Source: CALDSL01 sp039810245 (lineage in GTDB: Bacteria; Chloroflexota; Anaerolineae; Anaerolineales; Anaerolineaceae). From it: DNA of 64,000 nucleotides. The position numbers and the translations under genes are program-made. The notes below the pieces were generated by a model. The model worked only from the letters and a program-made list of their open reading frames with translations. It had not been told where the DNA came from and ran no database searches. The stretch covers positions 514,585-578,584 of the forward strand of contig JBDHWQ010000001.1 in NCBI GenBank assembly GCA_039810245.1. The letters run 5' to 3'. Shown piece by piece: positions 18,462 to 27,944 of this stretch (its first letter is position 1; each line of letters starts with the position of its first letter).

Positions 18462-19882
18462 GTGCTTTTCGAACAGCTCAAAAACCCGTCCGCTGGCGGC
18501 TAAAACCCGAAGAACGGCGCATGATTTTGCTGGCCGGTGACCTGGTGGTCACCTTCCTGGCCCTGCTCATCGCGCTGTATTTCTGGTCGCTGGGGGACCA
18601 GTGGTTTAACTTTTCGCTGGACTTCCTGCGCGAGCGCACCGCATGGTGGTTCTATTTCCTGCCCTTCGCCTGGCTGGTGCTGCTGATTGAGCTGTACGAC
18701 GTGCGCCGCGCTTCGCGCCGCGTGGATACCGTGCGCGGCGTTGCAATTGCCGCGCTGGTAGGCTTTGGCTTCTACCTGGTGCTGTTCTTCTCGCTGCCCG
18801 ACACCCTGCCCCGCCGCGGTGTGTTCGGGTTCGTGATTGCCGCCTCGCTGCTCACCATTGGCTGGCGTATGTTGTACATCAACATCTTCACCGCGCCGCA
18901 GTTTATGCGCCGCGTGCTGATCGTCGGCGCCGGGCGCGCGGGCTGCACCCTGGTGCGCATCCTCAAAGAGACCTGGCCGCCGCCTTTCTACCTGGTGGGG
19001 CTGGTGGACGACGACGAGCTCAAGATCGGTCACCTGGTGGAAGGTTACCCGGTGATGGGCGGCAGCCAGCACTTGCTGGAGCTGGTGGAGCGCGAGCATA
19101 TCTCCGACGTGATCTTCGCCATTACCGGCACGATGGGCACTCCCACGCTCGAGGCGCTGGTTGAGGCCGAGGAACGCGGCATCGAAGTCAGCACCATGCC
19201 CAAGGTGTACGAAGAAATCCTCGGGCGCGTGCCGATCTTCCTGCTGCAGTCAGATTGGATCCTGCGCTCGTTTGTTGACCAGGCCCACACCGGCGAGTTT
19301 TACGCCTTTTCCAAGCGCCTGATGGATATTATTGTCGGGCTGTTGGGCATGTTTGCCTTCCTGCCGCTGATGCCGTTTATCACCCTGGCGATCCTGATCG
19401 ACAGCGGCCTGCCGATCTTCTTCACCCAGACCCGCCTGGGAGAAAGCGGCAAAGAATACCGCATCATCAAATTCCGCACGATGGTGCAAGATGCCGAGAA
19501 GGACGGCAAGGCACGCCTGGCGCAGCAGCGCGACGAGCGCGTTACCCGCGTGGGCAAAATCCTGCGCCGCAGCCACCTGGACGAGCTGCCGCAGTTTATC
19601 AACATCCTGCGCGGTGAAATGAGCCTGATCGGCCCGCGTGCCGAGCGCCCCGAGCTGGTGCAGCAGCTCCAGCAGCAGATCCCCTTCTACCGCGCGCGCT
19701 TGTTTGTCAAACCCGGTCTGACCGGCTGGGCGCAGATCAACTTCAAATACGCCTCGTCGGTGGAAGATACCGCGGTAAAGCTGGAATACGACCTGTTCTA
19801 CATCAAGCACCGCAACCTGCTGCTGGATATTTCTATACTGCTGCGCACCGTGGGCACGGTGGTTGGGCTGAAGGGCCTGTAA
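18458..19882 (+). CDS. Polyprenyl-phosphate sugar-1-phosphate transferase (WcaJ/WbaP-type)
   Basis: 474 residues. Four to five N-terminal membrane helices, then a Rossmann-like CoA-binding-type domain (VLIVGAGRAGCTLVRIL), then from about residue 285 the bacterial sugar transferase domain: AFSKRLMDIIVGL, FFTQTRLGESGKEYRIIKFR, LRRSHLDELPQFINILRGEM, SLIGPRAERPE, KPGLTGWAQIN. It transfers sugar-1-phosphate from UDP-sugar to undecaprenyl phosphate, the first step of exopolysaccharide or glycan assembly. The start overlaps the glycosyltransferase stop, so the two are coupled. Confidence 0.93.
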   Translation: MSAFRTAQKPVRWRLKPEERRMILLAGDLVVTFLALLIALYFWSLGDQWFNFSLDFLRERTAWWFYFLPFAWLVLLIELYDVRRASRRVDTVRGVAIAALVGFGFYLVLFFSLPDTLPRRGVFGFVIAASLLTIGWRMLYINIFTAPQFMRRVLIVGAGRAGCTLVRILKETWPPPFYLVGLVDDDELKIGHLVEGYPVMGGSQHLLELVEREHISDVIFAITGTMGTPTLEALVEAEERGIEVSTMPKVYEEILGRVPIFLLQSDWILRSFVDQAHTGEFYAFSKRLMDIIVGLLGMFAFLPLMPFITLAILIDSGLPIFFTQTRLGESGKEYRIIKFRTMVQDAEKDGKARLAQQRDERVTRVGKILRRSHLDELPQFINILRGEMSLIGPRAERPELVQQLQQQIPFYRARLFVKPGLTGWAQINFKYASSVEDTAVKLEYDLFYIKHRNLLLDISILLRTVGTVVGLKGL

Positions 19883-19888
19883 CGCGCC

Positions 19889-20881
19889 ATGCCCGAAGTG
19901 ACGGCGGCTGAGTGGGATGCATTTGTGCGCAGCCATGCGGACGCGCATCTGCTGCAGCGCAGCGGGTGGGGCGCGCTGAAAAGCCGCTTTGGCTGGAGCG
20001 CGCTGCGCCTGGTGGCCGGGGCGGCAGGCGCGCAGGTGCTTTTCCGTCGCCTGCCGCTGGGGCTGAGCGTGGCCTACCTGCCCAAAGGCCCGCTGGGCCG
20101 GGACTGGTCCGCGCTGCTGCCCGAGCTCGACCGCGCCTGCCGCGCGCGGCGCGCGATTTTCCTGCGCATCGAGCCGGATGCCTGGGACGACGAGCGCGAG
20201 GTGATCAGCGCGCGGCTGCCAGGCTTCCGTACCGGCCAGCCGGTGCAGCCGCAGCGCACCATTTTGATCGACCTGAGCGGTGGCCCTGAGGACTGGCTGG
20301 AGCGCATGAAGCAGAAGACGCGCTACAACATCCGCCTGGCCGAGCGCAAAGACGTGAGCGTGCGCCCCAGCACCGACCTGGATGCCTTTCACGCGCTGAT
20401 GCTGCGCACCGGCGCGCGCGATGGCTTTGGGGTCCACAGCCTGGAATATTATCGCGCCGCGTATGAGATCTTCCACCCGCAGGGCCAGTGCGAATTGCTG
20501 GCGGCCGAGTGGGAAGGCCGCCCGCTGGCCATGCTGATGGTTTTTGCCGCCGGGAGCCGGGCGTGGTACTTTTACGGCGCGTCGGGTGACGAGGAGCGCA
20601 ACCGCATGCCTACCTATCTGCTGCAGTACCAGGCCATGCGCTGGGCCGCGGAGCGCGGCTGCGCGGTCTACGACCTGTGGGGCATCCCAGATGTGGACGA
20701 GGACGCGCTGGAAGACGGCTTCACCCAGCGCGCCGACGGGTTGTGGGGCGTATACCGTTTCAAGCGCGGGTTTGGCGGCGAGGTGCGCCGCGCGGCGGGA
20801 GCGTGGGAGAAGGTCTACCTGCCGCCGCTGTACGCGCTGTACCGTGCCTGGGCCGCGCGCCGCGCCGGAGAGGCGGGCTGA
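19889..20881 (+). CDS. FemX/FemAB-like peptidoglycan bridge aminoacyltransferase (first of tandem pair)
   Basis: 330 residues of two linked GNAT-like folds. Landmarks: HLLQRSGWGALKSRFGW, MKQKTRYNIRLAERKDVSV (the conserved basic helix), GFGVHSLEYY, and YFYGASGDEERNRMPTYLLQ followed by YDLWGIPD. The Fem family adds amino acids from aminoacyl-tRNA to the peptidoglycan stem or to lipid precursors. It follows the sugar transferase by six bases and is four bases from its paralog, so both probably act in envelope synthesis with the glycosyltransferases. Confidence 0.85.
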   Translation: MPEVTAAEWDAFVRSHADAHLLQRSGWGALKSRFGWSALRLVAGAAGAQVLFRRLPLGLSVAYLPKGPLGRDWSALLPELDRACRARRAIFLRIEPDAWDDEREVISARLPGFRTGQPVQPQRTILIDLSGGPEDWLERMKQKTRYNIRLAERKDVSVRPSTDLDAFHALMLRTGARDGFGVHSLEYYRAAYEIFHPQGQCELLAAEWEGRPLAMLMVFAAGSRAWYFYGASGDEERNRMPTYLLQYQAMRWAAERGCAVYDLWGIPDVDEDALEDGFTQRADGLWGVYRFKRGFGGEVRRAAGAWEKVYLPPLYALYRAWAARRAGEAG

Positions 20882-20884
20882 GGC

Positions 20885-21982
20885 ATGGACGCGCCTACCT
20901 GGAATGCGCATATCGCCGCTCTGCCTGGGGCGCACATCCTGCAAAGCTATGAGTGGGGGCAGTTCAAGGGCCAGTTCGGCTGGGAGCCTATCCACCAGTT
21001 ATGGCAGGACGACGCCGGCCGGGTGCAGGCCGCGGCGCTGATCTTGCAGCGCACGGTACCGCTGTTGGGCTTTGCCGCGCGGCTGCGCGTGCTGTACGTT
21101 CCGCGCGGACCGCTGCTGGACTGGTCCGATGCGCCTCTGCGCGCGCGCGTGCTGCGCGATCTGCAAGCCCTGGCGCGCCGGCGGGGCGCGATCTTCCTAA
21201 AGATCGACCCGGAAGTAATCCTGGGCACGGGCGTGCCGGGGACGCCTGAGGCCGCCGAAAGCGCGCTTGGATGGCAGGTGGTTGACGATCTGCAGGCTGG
21301 CGGCTGGCGCTATTCCAGCGACCAGATCCAGTTCCGCAACACGGTGTGGCTCGACCTGGCCCCGACCGAAGACGAATGGCTGGCGCGCATGAAGCAGAAA
21401 GCGCGCTATAACCTGCGCCTGGCGCAGAAAAAAGGCGTGACCGCGCGCCGCGGCGGGCCGGAAGACCTGGGGCTGCTCTACCGCATGTACGCCGAAACCG
21501 CGTTGCGCGACGGCTTCACCATCCGCGGCGAGCATTACTACCAGGCGTTATGGGGCCAATTTATGCAAAAAGGCCTGGCGCAGGCGCTGGTGGCCGAAGT
21601 CGAGGGCCAGCCGGTGGGCGCGGTGCTGCTGTTCACCTTTGCCGGGCGGGCGTGGTACCTGTTTGGCATGTCGCGCCCCGAGCACCGCGAAAAGATGCCC
21701 AATTACCTGCTGCAGTGGGAAGCCATGCGCGTCGCCAAAGCCGCCGGCTGCACCAATTATGACCTGTGGGGAGCGCCGGACGTGTTTGATGAGAGCGACA
21801 GCATGTGGGGCGTGTTCCGCTTCAAGGAAGGGCTGGGCGGGCAGGTGGTGCGCACGGTAGGCGCGTGGGATTTCCCCGCCAATGCGCTCACCTACCGGCT
21901 GTACACGCAAACCCTGCCGCGCATCCTCAACTGGATGCGCCGCCGCGGCAACGCTGAGACCCAGCGGTCAATTTCGGCGTGA
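20885..21982 (+). CDS. FemX/FemAB-like peptidoglycan bridge aminoacyltransferase (second of tandem pair)
   Basis: 365 residues, the same family as the previous gene: HILQSYEWGQFKGQFGWEP, MKQKARYNLRLAQKKGVTA, GFTIRGEHYYQ, WYLFGMSRPEHREKMPNYLL, YDLWGAPDVFDESDSMWGVF. The pair looks like a tandem duplication that has diverged strongly outside the motifs, suggesting two different residues or positions are added, as with FemA and FemB. The operon ends here; the next gene is convergent five bases on, with no obvious terminator. Confidence 0.85.
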   Translation: MDAPTWNAHIAALPGAHILQSYEWGQFKGQFGWEPIHQLWQDDAGRVQAAALILQRTVPLLGFAARLRVLYVPRGPLLDWSDAPLRARVLRDLQALARRRGAIFLKIDPEVILGTGVPGTPEAAESALGWQVVDDLQAGGWRYSSDQIQFRNTVWLDLAPTEDEWLARMKQKARYNLRLAQKKGVTARRGGPEDLGLLYRMYAETALRDGFTIRGEHYYQALWGQFMQKGLAQALVAEVEGQPVGAVLLFTFAGRAWYLFGMSRPEHREKMPNYLLQWEAMRVAKAAGCTNYDLWGAPDVFDESDSMWGVFRFKEGLGGQVVRTVGAWDFPANALTYRLYTQTLPRILNWMRRRGNAETQRSISA

Positions 21983-21986
21983 CATT

Positions 21987-24068
21987 CTACGGCCGCCACG
22001 CGGGGCTGATATCGAAGGCGCGGTCGCTGGTCAGGCGGGTCAAATCTGTGCCCCGGATGGTCATCACATAAATATCGTGGTTATTGCCCACCGGCCAGCT
22101 CTCAAAGGCTAGCCACTCGCCATCCGGCGAGGGATCCACCTCGGCCACCGGGCCTACGTCGCGGTCGCGATTGGCGGGGATGCGGAACTCGCGCGCGCTG
22201 TTGCGGTCTTCATAGCGCAGGGCAATCAGCCAGGGATTGAACACATCCACCGTCGTCTGGCTGTACAGGATCATCTGCCCGTCGCGGCTCCATACCGGCC
22301 ACAGATTGTTGATGCCGCCGCTGGGGCTGAACTGCGCCTGCAGGCTGCCATCGCGCCCCATTACCCACACCTGCCCGTTGGGCGCCTCGCGCACAAACGC
22401 CAGTTGCAGCCCGCTGGGGTTCCAGGCCGGGTGCTTTTCCGGGAAGAACGTCTTGGACAGCTCGGATACCAGCGAAGTGGAGAAATCGTACAGGTAGATT
22501 TGTGGGCGGCCGTTGCGCAGCGTGGTGAACGCCAGCTTCTTATCATCCGGCGACCAGGCCGGGTCGAAATCGCCATGCACGCCGGGCTGCGCCAGCAGCG
22601 GGCGAGCTGCGCGGGTTTCCATGTCGTAGATGTAGATATTCGCGCCAGGGTAGGTGTCGCGCCGGCCGGTGCATGGGGTAATATAGGCCAGCTTGCTGCC
22701 ATCCGGCGACCAGGCGGGCTGGCACGCTCCACCCTCTTCCGAGGTGAGCTGCTCCGGCATTGAGCCGTCGGCGTTCATCAGGAAGATCTGGTAGCTGCCA
22801 AAGCGGTTAGAGACAAATGCAAGCTGTGAGTGGCCGCCGCCCAGCGGCGTGGGCGAAGGCTCGGGCGTGCCGGTCACTTGAGGCTCTGGCGTGCCTTCGG
22901 TAGTGGGAGCCACCGCCACAATGGCAGTTCCGGGTGGTGCATCGGTGCCGGCCGCCGGTGCGGTGAGCGTGGGCAGCAGCGCGGTTTCGCCAGGCGTTGC
23001 GCTGGCGTCCCCGTTGGAAGGCGCCGCGGCAGCCGGCGGCTGGCGCAGCAGCAACAACAGGATTGTGATAGCCGCGAGGGTGACGATTGCCGCCATGACC
23101 GGGGTTACCAGCGAGCGCCGCCGCCGGCGGCGCGAGCGGCTGGCCAGCCGCATCGAGTGCACCGGGCCGAGCGGCTGGCTGCCGCCTTCGGCCTGCGCGT
23201 CCAGCGCAGCCTCGGGCGGCGGGGTGACCGTGTACACCTGCTGGAAGCGGCTCGCCAGGTTGCCGGCCTCGATCAGCGCCTGCTTCATTTCTACCGCCGT
23301 CTGGTAGCGGTCTTCGGGGTCCACGTTGAGCGCGGTTTCGATTACTGCGGCCAGCTTGCGGTTCACCTTGGGGCGCAGCTCGCGGATGGGGGTCAGGTCA
23401 GTCTTGCCGGTGACGCGCGTCAGCCCATCTTCAGGGATCACCCCGGTGAGCGCGGCGTACAGCGTGGCCCCCAGCGAATAAATGTCGGAGCGCGCGTCGG
23501 TGTGGGCCGTGCCGTATTGCTCCGGCGGCGAATAGCCCGGGGTCATGGCGCGCGCGCCGGTGGTGGTGGCCTGGTTGGCGTCGTGCATCTCTTTCGCCAG
23601 GCCAAAATCTACCAGCGCCACGTCGCCCTCCGGCGTGATCTTGATGTTTCCCGGCTTCAGGTCGCGGTGGATGATGGGTGAAGGGCGGGTGTGCAGGTAA
23701 TCCAGCGCGTTGCAGATGTGCGCGCCGATCAGCACCACCTCTTCCTCGGGCAGCGTAGCCATCCGCTCGATGCGCTGGCGCAGGTCTTCGCCCTCGATAA
23801 AGTCCATCACCAGGTACTGGCCGACCCCGGGCAGCGTGAAATAGTCTCGGACGCGGGGGAGGCTGTGATGGTGCAGGCTGGCCAGGATGTTTGCTTCGCG
23901 CTGGAACTGGCGAGAATACTCTTCCGTTAGAAATAAATTCTCTTTGACCGCGACCGAAACATCCAGGTTTTCATCCACCGCCCGGTAGACGGAACCCATA
24001 CCGCCCTGGCCTAACACAGCCTTGATGCGGTACCGGTCTTTGAGGAGCGTGCCGGGAGCGATACTCAT
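21987..24068 (-). CDS. Membrane Ser/Thr protein kinase with extracellular TolB-type beta-propeller
   Basis: 693 residues. Residues 12-275 are a Hanks-type kinase (PknB group): glycine loop LGQGGMGSVYRA, Lys42 in VAVKEN, catalytic loop HRDLKPGNIKI, DFGLAKE, and SPPEQYG. A basic stretch precedes one membrane helix (VTPVMAAIVTLAAITILLLL). Outside is a Pro/Thr linker and a six-blade propeller with WSPDGSKLAY-type repeats. The architecture suggests an external signal sensed by the propeller controls phosphorylation inside. The start at 24068 fits a strong promoter 30 bases upstream. It is convergent with the envelope operon, a possible target by proximity only. Confidence 0.92.
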   Translation of the reverse strand: MSIAPGTLLKDRYRIKAVLGQGGMGSVYRAVDENLDVSVAVKENLFLTEEYSRQFQREANILASLHHHSLPRVRDYFTLPGVGQYLVMDFIEGEDLRQRIERMATLPEEEVVLIGAHICNALDYLHTRPSPIIHRDLKPGNIKITPEGDVALVDFGLAKEMHDANQATTTGARAMTPGYSPPEQYGTAHTDARSDIYSLGATLYAALTGVIPEDGLTRVTGKTDLTPIRELRPKVNRKLAAVIETALNVDPEDRYQTAVEMKQALIEAGNLASRFQQVYTVTPPPEAALDAQAEGGSQPLGPVHSMRLASRSRRRRRRSLVTPVMAAIVTLAAITILLLLLRQPPAAAAPSNGDASATPGETALLPTLTAPAAGTDAPPGTAIVAVAPTTEGTPEPQVTGTPEPSPTPLGGGHSQLAFVSNRFGSYQIFLMNADGSMPEQLTSEEGGACQPAWSPDGSKLAYITPCTGRRDTYPGANIYIYDMETRAARPLLAQPGVHGDFDPAWSPDDKKLAFTTLRNGRPQIYLYDFSTSLVSELSKTFFPEKHPAWNPSGLQLAFVREAPNGQVWVMGRDGSLQAQFSPSGGINNLWPVWSRDGQMILYSQTTVDVFNPWLIALRYEDRNSAREFRIPANRDRDVGPVAEVDPSPDGEWLAFESWPVGNNHDIYVMTIRGTDLTRLTSDRAFDISPAWRP

Positions 24069-24098
24069 GTTTGAAGGGTCCCAGGGACAACCAATTTT

Positions 24099-24127
24099 AT
24101 TGTACTCAACAAGCCATCCTATGGCAA
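24099..24127 (-). promoter_or_regulatory. Sigma70-type promoter of the kinase gene
   Basis: Minus strand: TTGCCA (24122-24127), 17-base spacer, TACAAT (24099-24104). Five of six bases match at each box. It is divergent from the promoter at 24153-24181. Confidence 0.65.
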
Positions 24128-24152
24128 TTCGAAATGGGATATTGCGCTCCAC

Positions 24153-24181
24153 TTATCAAATTTCTTAATCCCTCATATAAT
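24153..24181 (+). promoter_or_regulatory. Promoter of the Pro/Thr-rich membrane protein gene
   Basis: TTATCA (24153-24158), 17-base spacer, TATAAT (24176-24181). The predicted start is about five bases before the ATG at 24194, so the mRNA is nearly leaderless. Confidence 0.6.
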
Positions 24182-24193
24182 CAGAGAAGCCTT

Positions 24194-25189
24194 ATGAACC
24201 TCGATATCAAAACGGGTGTTACCACCATCGTTGTGCTGGCCGCGCTGGCGGTGCTGATCAGCCTGTGGTCGGGCTATCGCACCATCAAGTCTGGCCAGCG
24301 CCTGCCGTTCTTCCGCAAGCGTCGCGAAGCGGTGGCGCGCGGCTGGCGTCTGATCTTCCTGGCCTTCGTGTGGGCCGGCGTAGCGATTGCCGTCAACCGC
24401 TACGCTGAGCCGGTGGCGTATACCGTCTTCCCACCCTCGCCCACCGTCACCAACACCGGCACCATAACTCCCACGCCCACCATCACCCTCACCCCCACTA
24501 TCTCGCCTACGCCCACCATCACCAACACGCCCTCGGTAACCAACACGCCGTCCATGCCGCAGTCGGTGGCCACGCTGTTCCAGTCCACCATTACCCCCAA
24601 CCCCGACTCGGTGATCAGCGCGCCGGTGTTCGCGCGCGCGCTGGAAGACGGCTTCCCGGTGGAACCATCCAACGAGTTCCAGAACCCGATCGACACGCTG
24701 TACGGAAGCTTCAGCTACGACAAGATGCTGACCGGCTCGCAGTGGAGCGCGTTGTGGTACCGCGGCGACCAGTTAGTGTGCGTGGAAACCCTGCCGTGGG
24801 ACGGCGGCACCGGCGGCTACGCCTATTCGGAATGCACGCTGACGCCGGACCAGTGGCTGCCGGGCGAGTACGAGCTGCAAATTTTCGTCGGCACGATGTG
24901 GATGAACTCCGGCCAGTTCGTGGTGATCGGCGACGCGCCCACCGCGCGCCCCACCGTGCCGCCTACCGCCACGCGTACGCCTACCGCCACGCTGGGCCCC
25001 TCGCCCACCCCCAGCCCGCGCCCGCCCACGCTGACTCCCACCATCACCCTCACCCCCACGCGCACGCGCACCCCCGCCCCCACCAACACCCGCCCGCCCA
25101 CCTCGACGGTAGTTCCTACCCGCACCCTGCGCGCCACCGACACCCGCTGGCCCTCACCCACGCCTCTCCGGGTGACGCCGACACAGTAA
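24194..25189 (+). CDS. Membrane-anchored Pro/Thr-rich protein of unknown function
   Basis: 331 residues. Two membrane segments (about 8-27 and 52-70) are followed by a Pro/Thr linker with repeating PTPTIT units, a compact domain of about 120 residues (from VISAPVFARALEDGFPV to MWMNSGQFVVIG) and a second, longer Pro/Thr tail ending LRVTPTQ. The compact domain looks beta-rich and contains LPWDGGTGGYAYSECTL, but I do not recognise it. The topology places it outside the cell. It is divergently transcribed from the kinase gene with separate promoters, so the two may belong to one signalling or surface system (inference). Confidence 0.75.
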   Translation: MNLDIKTGVTTIVVLAALAVLISLWSGYRTIKSGQRLPFFRKRREAVARGWRLIFLAFVWAGVAIAVNRYAEPVAYTVFPPSPTVTNTGTITPTPTITLTPTISPTPTITNTPSVTNTPSMPQSVATLFQSTITPNPDSVISAPVFARALEDGFPVEPSNEFQNPIDTLYGSFSYDKMLTGSQWSALWYRGDQLVCVETLPWDGGTGGYAYSECTLTPDQWLPGEYELQIFVGTMWMNSGQFVVIGDAPTARPTVPPTATRTPTATLGPSPTPSPRPPTLTPTITLTPTRTRTPAPTNTRPPTSTVVPTRTLRATDTRWPSPTPLRVTPTQ

Positions 25190-25192
25190 TAA

Positions 25193-25243
25193 CAGGTAGC
25201 AAAAAGCAGCCCCCGCCGGGCGGGGGCTGCTTTTTGCTACCTG
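25193..25243. terminator. Bidirectional terminator between the Pro/Thr-rich protein gene and psuG
   Basis: A perfect 25-base inverted repeat (25193-25217 and 25219-25243), GC-rich core flanked by A- and T-runs, between convergent genes. Confidence 0.85.
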
Positions 25244-25247
25244 TCTT

Positions 25248-26177
<930 letters not shown>

Positions 26178-26330
26178 TTATTCGTCCTTCTCGCATCGTT
26201 TTTGTAAGGCAGGCGCTTGCCCCGCACAGGAGGTCATACCCGCCCAGGCACTGGTTTGCTCTGGCATGGGCGACCAGGAATGTCGCCCCTATCATGGCTG
26301 GTTTTCCCTGGCACTTCATCGCAGCCAGCT

Positions 26331-27944
26331 TTAAGTGGGATAGTGACCACCATTCTGCTCCATTAACTCGCGCTGGTAGCGCTGGATGTGTTCCAACGAC
26401 ACGCGCATGCTGGGTGGAATGGAAAGATTTTCTTTGGAAAAATCGTCGCGCGCGGCGCGCAGCGTGCCCAGGTATTCTTCTACCAGCTCGGCCACGATCT
26501 CATTACGCGGCGCGCCATCCTTGACCAGGCTGAACCAACGGTACACCGGCTCGTGGATCAGCCGCAGCAGCTCGCCGGCCTTCTCCTGGCGGCACAGCTC
26601 ATCCAGCACCATGCGGTCGCCGCGAACCATATTTTCGGCGCTCACGCGAAAGGCCTCTTCATGTTGCGCCAGCACCGTGCCGGCCGTCGGCGCGGGATGC
26701 CAGGTGCCGATATCGATCCACTCCAGGCGCACGCCGCGCTGGCGCGCCAGCTTGGGGAAGCCACGCGTAAAGCCCTCGTAGAAACGGCGTGAGATCTGCG
26801 GGCGCGGCACGCGGTTGGTGCTGATGCGGTTGACCGCCGCGTACGGGTCGGGCGGAGTGACACCCGGCGCAGACGGCTCGCCCTGCAGGTCGGCGGCCGG
26901 CGTTTCCACCGTGGGGGCGCTGCGGTCCACCTGCTCGCGGATGTTGTTCTGGCGCTCAATTTGGCGCGCGATTTCCGGCTCGCCCACTGTGGCAAAGATC
27001 TCCGCCAGCGTCGACTCGCCAATAAAGCGCACCAGCGTGGAGCGCACCAGCCCGGTGATCGAGTTGATCCACGGCCCCTGCGACTGGTTATAGACCAGCT
27101 CCAGGATGGCCGATTCGGAATACGGGTACGGGCGCGACAGGGTGGAAAAAGCATTCTGGCGCTGCACGCTGAACAGCAGGCGCACGTTCTGCACGCTCAC
27201 CGGGATGCCGTCTTTGGTGCGCGCGTACAGATCGGGGATGGTGACGGTCTGGTCGCGCACGTCGATGGCGGCGCGGAAGCTCTCAAAACCATCCAGGTTG
27301 CGCGTGTACCACATGTTGCCGCCGGTCGGGCCGATCAGGTCGGGCGTGCCGTCCACCTTCTCGAACACGGCCACATTCTCCAGGCTGACGCGCACCTGCC
27401 CCGGCCCGCCGATCTTGTAGATGGGTGAGCGTTTATCGGTGGGGCGCACGTCACCGTTCTCCACGTGGATGATATTGGGCACCAGCGCCACAAACGCCGA
27501 GCGCCACAGGAACTGGCGCGCGATCTTCACGTCCTTAAGCTCGAAGATATCATCCAGGAAGATGGCCGCGCTTTGCAGCGCGAACCAGAACGGCAGGCTG
27601 ATCGCCAGGATATGCCCCAGCGTGCCCCATGAAAAGAACGCCCGCCACAGCATGAGCAGAAAATTCCCCAGCGGGTTGGTAATCTCGGGCACAAAGCCCG
27701 GGTTGGACAGCGAAATAATCGCCAGCCGCCACTCGCTGGCCGGGTAGCGAAAGAAGGCCAAGAACAACCAGGTGAGGAATACAACGGTGACAAACACCTG
27801 CGCGCGCAGGATGCCCGCCTGGCGGGTGAGCGCCAGCACGTAGTTCACCAGCCCATCAAAGGTGGTTGGCAGCGGCCCGCCCTGCGAAGGCGGCGCGGTG
27901 ATCGGCTGCGGGGGCCGGCGGCGGAACAGGCGCGGGATTCTCAT
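26331..27944 (-). CDS. SPFH/band-7-like membrane protein (second of paralogous pair)
   Basis: 537 residues. A short basic, Pro-rich N-terminus is followed by two membrane segments (about VFVTVVFLTWLFLAFF and GTLGHILAISLPFWFALQSA), then a domain with band-7 character: IIHVENGDVRP, VAVFEKVDGTPDLIGPTGG, TVTIPDLYARTKDGIPVSVQNVRLLFSV and ITGLVRSTLVRFIGESTLAE. A Pro-rich insert and a C-terminal segment with MVRGDRMVLDELCRQEKAGE follow. SPFH proteins form large membrane-associated oligomers that organise membranes or proteases. The start overlaps the upstream stop (ATGA at 27941-27944). No NfeD or protease partner is adjacent. Confidence 0.65.
   Translation of the reverse strand: MRIPRLFRRRPPQPITAPPSQGGPLPTTFDGLVNYVLALTRQAGILRAQVFVTVVFLTWLFLAFFRYPASEWRLAIISLSNPGFVPEITNPLGNFLLMLWRAFFSWGTLGHILAISLPFWFALQSAAIFLDDIFELKDVKIARQFLWRSAFVALVPNIIHVENGDVRPTDKRSPIYKIGGPGQVRVSLENVAVFEKVDGTPDLIGPTGGNMWYTRNLDGFESFRAAIDVRDQTVTIPDLYARTKDGIPVSVQNVRLLFSVQRQNAFSTLSRPYPYSESAILELVYNQSQGPWINSITGLVRSTLVRFIGESTLAEIFATVGEPEIARQIERQNNIREQVDRSAPTVETPAADLQGEPSAPGVTPPDPYAAVNRISTNRVPRPQISRRFYEGFTRGFPKLARQRGVRLEWIDIGTWHPAPTAGTVLAQHEEAFRVSAENMVRGDRMVLDELCRQEKAGELLRLIHEPVYRWFSLVKDGAPRNEIVAELVEEYLGTLRAARDDFSKENLSIPPSMRVSLEHIQRYQRELMEQNGGHYPT

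Noticed and set aside
19250..20995. 581-codon open frame on the minus strand
   Set aside because: Covers the sugar transferase and FemX genes; composition is typical of an antisense shadow.
24430..25180. Repeated CCCAC/ACCCCC units suggesting tandem repeats or CRISPR
   Set aside because: They encode Pro/Thr linkers; no regular repeat-spacer pattern is present.
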